Assembly: GCA_963732655.1 (NCBI GenBank)
Contig: CAVTAI010000001.1
Coordinates: forward strand, 806,001-870,000
Direction: 5' to 3'
Length of the DNA stretch: 64,000 nucleotides
From: CAVTWS01 sp963732655
Lineage (GTDB): Bacteria; Actinomycetota; Acidimicrobiia; Acidimicrobiales; SHLQ01
The position numbers and the translations under genes were made by a program. Below, piece after piece: positions 62,452 through 64,000 of the stretch. The notes below the pieces were generated by a model. That model was not told the DNA's origin. It saw only the letters and a program-made list of their open reading frames with translations, and made no database searches. Position 1 is the stretch's first letter, and each line of letters opens with the position of its first letter.

Positions 62452-64000
62452 TCAGATCGGTACGACCTCGACGGGGATGCCGTTGACGGCGGCGTTGTTC
62501 GACAGCGGATCGATGAAGTGCCCCGGTGACAGCAGGTTGTTGTTGACGCCGGCGAACTCCCGAGCCGTGGCCAGCCGGGTGCCTTCTTTGTCGTGCCCCC
62601 ACCCATGGGGCAGACACACGACCCCGGGCATCATCTCGTCACTGACTTCCGCTCTCACCTCGATGGTCCCGGACTCCGACGACACCTTGGTCATCACGCC
62701 ATCGGCGACACCGAGCCGGTCCGCATCGTCGGGGTGGATGATCAGGGTGCAGCGGTCCTTGCCCTTGACCAGCACCTTGACGTTGTGCATCCACGAGTTG
62801 TTGGAACGGACGTGGCGCCTGCTCACGAGAACCATGGTGTCGTTGCGGCGACCGCAGCGCTTGCGCAGCCGAGGCAGATCGGCCGTGATGTAGGGCGGGG
62901 CCAACTCGATCCGTCCCGACGGGGTGCACAGCAGCTCCCGAACGCGTGGCACGAGCGGACCGAAATCGAGGCCGTTGGGCTGATCGCGGAACGTGTCGAG
63001 CGTGATGCCGTCGGGCACCGCGCCGAAACGGTCGCCCCATGGACCCATGCGTATGGCCAGATCGAGCAGCCGGACCGGACCGGGGTCGGGCATGGCCGCG
63101 GCGGCCACGTCAGGATCGGCGCCGAGAGTGCTGGCGATGCCACCGAAGTACGCCCCGTCGAGCTGGGCGACGTCGATCTGCTCGTTGGTCATGCCGGCGT
63201 GCAAGGCGCCGAGCCGGATGAGGATCTCCCACTCCTCGGGACGATCGGTCAGCGGGAAGAGGGGATCGGCCCACTTGCCGGCGCTGCGCATCGCCCAGCC
63301 CCAGATGATCTCACCGAAGAACGGCTGCTCGAGCGCCGAGGCCCCGGGCAGGATGACGTGGGCGTGACGGCTGGTCTCGTTGAGCCAGTTGTCGACGCTG
63401 ATGAGGCATTCGAGGGTGCCCAGGGCCTCGTCGATGCGGGCCGCCTCTGGCGAGCTGATGACCGGGTTGCCGGCGATGACCACGACCGAGTGCAGCTGAC
63501 GATCACCGGGGGTCAGGATGTCCTCGCTGAGACAAGACACCGGCACCTGGCCCAGAACCTCGGGCGCACCGCGACCGTGGCTCTCCCACCGGCCGGCGAT
63601 GGGGTCCGTGTTGACACCACCCAGCCACGCCAGCGGCGTGGCGACCGGGTTGCCGAACATCATGCCGCCGGGCCGGTCGAAGTTCCCGGTGACGATGTTG
63701 ATCACGTCGACCAACCACGAGGCCAGCGTGCCGAACTCCTGGTTGCACGTGCCGATGCGGCCGTACCAGCCTGCGGCCGGGGCGGCCGCGAAGTCACGCG
63801 CGAGCGAGCGGATCTGGTCGGCCGGCACACCGGTGGCCCCCTCGACGGACTCGGGGATCCAGTCCGCGACCAGGGCGGCGATGTCGTCGAATCCGTTGAC
63901 GATGTCAGCGACGGTGCCGAGGGTGGTCAGACCTTCGGCGAACAGGACGTGCAGCACCGCCAACATGAGCGCGGCATCGGTGCCGGGCACGATCGGCACC
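62452..64000 (-). CDS. Molybdopterin oxidoreductase, formate-dehydrogenase/DMSO-reductase family, C-terminal part
   Basis: Runs off the window at 64000, so the N-terminal Fe-S region is unseen; about 515 residues visible. Family features: MPIVPGTDAALMLAVLHVL, WYGRIGTCNQEFGTLASWLVD, TGNFDRPGGMMFGNPV, VVVIAGNPVISSP, RHAHVILPGASALEQPFFGEI, and the C-terminal molydopterin dinucleotide domain (SNNSWMHNVKVLVKGKDRCTLIIHPDDADRLGV, GVVCLPHGWGHDKEG, SPGHFIDPLSNNAAVNGIPVEV). It belongs to the FdhF-like assimilatory/oxidoreductase group; substrate (formate, nitrate or other) not determined. Whether its active-site residue is Cys or Sec lies outside the window. Confidence 0.9.
   Translation of the reverse strand, partial: VPIVPGTDAALMLAVLHVLFAEGLTTLGTVADIVNGFDDIAALVADWIPESVEGATGVPADQIRSLARDFAAAPAAGWYGRIGTCNQEFGTLASWLVDVINIVTGNFDRPGGMMFGNPVATPLAWLGGVNTDPIAGRWESHGRGAPEVLGQVPVSCLSEDILTPGDRQLHSVVVIAGNPVISSPEAARIDEALGTLECLISVDNWLNETSRHAHVILPGASALEQPFFGEIIWGWAMRSAGKWADPLFPLTDRPEEWEILIRLGALHAGMTNEQIDVAQLDGAYFGGIASTLGADPDVAAAAMPDPGPVRLLDLAIRMGPWGDRFGAVPDGITLDTFRDQPNGLDFGPLVPRVRELLCTPSGRIELAPPYITADLPRLRKRCGRRNDTMVLVSRRHVRSNNSWMHNVKVLVKGKDRCTLIIHPDDADRLGVADGVMTKVSSESGTIEVRAEVSDEMMPGVVCLPHGWGHDKEGTRLATAREFAGVNNNLLSPGHFIDPLSNNAAVNGIPVEVVPI

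Overview
The window is a 64 kb piece of a very GC-rich, actinobacterial-type chromosome. Several signs point to an actinobacterium, most plausibly a member of the Acidimicrobiia: many GTG starts, a LexA box of the mycobacterial/actinobacterial type, a SigE-like ECF sigma factor, Ser/Thr kinases with an FHA protein, a DnaQ/UvrC-like fusion, and many acyl-CoA dehydrogenases. The class-level placement is inference; no 16S gene or other decisive marker is present. Almost all of the window is protein-coding. The only RNA gene I recognise is RNase P RNA.

Layout. 1-9 kb: the end of an acyl-CoA dehydrogenase, a Tat-exported DUF839/PhoX-like protein split by an in-frame TGA, a NYN/PIN-domain protein, an SOS-boxed exonuclease/GIY-YIG nuclease, a hydrolase lipoprotein, and a frameshifted HpaB-family flavoprotein. 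9-13 kb: a minus-strand peroxide-defence-like operon (Fur/PerR regulator, rubrerythrin, CCG Fe-S oxidoreductase, DUF3501) followed by trpD. 13-18.6 kb: an FAD oxidase, then rnpB. A 3.3 kb element sits in the rnpB 3' end. It is bounded by 23-bp direct repeats and carries a zincin, a membrane protein, a SIR2-like protein and a primase remnant. Two copies of a palindromic 53-bp repeat lie outside the element. 18.6-27.3 kb: a PHA depolymerase, a GST, an MFS exporter, an HD-domain enzyme, a patatin, a zinc-ribbon protein and a class A PBP. 27.7-43.7 kb is a regulation and signalling stretch: ECF sigma with a membrane partner, a GDSL hydrolase, a LysR regulator, two Ser/Thr kinases flanking an FAD protein, an FHA protein and two CPA2 antiporters, and a cyclopropane-synthase-like methyltransferase. 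44-55.5 kb: a secreted repeat protein, paired acyl-CoA dehydrogenases, a P450, a phosphatase, a third acyl-CoA dehydrogenase, a GNAT enzyme with an internal tandem repeat, a probable selenoprotein, and an SDR/reductase pair. 55.6-64 kb: a secreted protein with three near-identical 402-bp repeats, a methyltransferase, a lipoprotein, a membrane-anchored ABC-type binding protein, and part of a molybdopterin oxidoreductase.

Two observations stand out. First, an AhpC/TSA-like gene (53105-53617) has a strong RBS and an in-frame TGA exactly at the first position of a U-x-x-C redox motif. A hairpin at a suitable SECIS distance follows it, so it probably encodes selenocysteine. Second, the rnpB-integrated element carries a SIR2-like protein overlapping a two-helix membrane protein, a plausible and as yet unnamed anti-phage pair.

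Caution: at least six genes carry apparent single-base frameshifts, five of them an extra base and one a missing C in a C-run, and one further gene carries a nonsense codon. This may mean residual assembly error rather than real gene decay. I have marked these genes as broken but describe the likely intact product.
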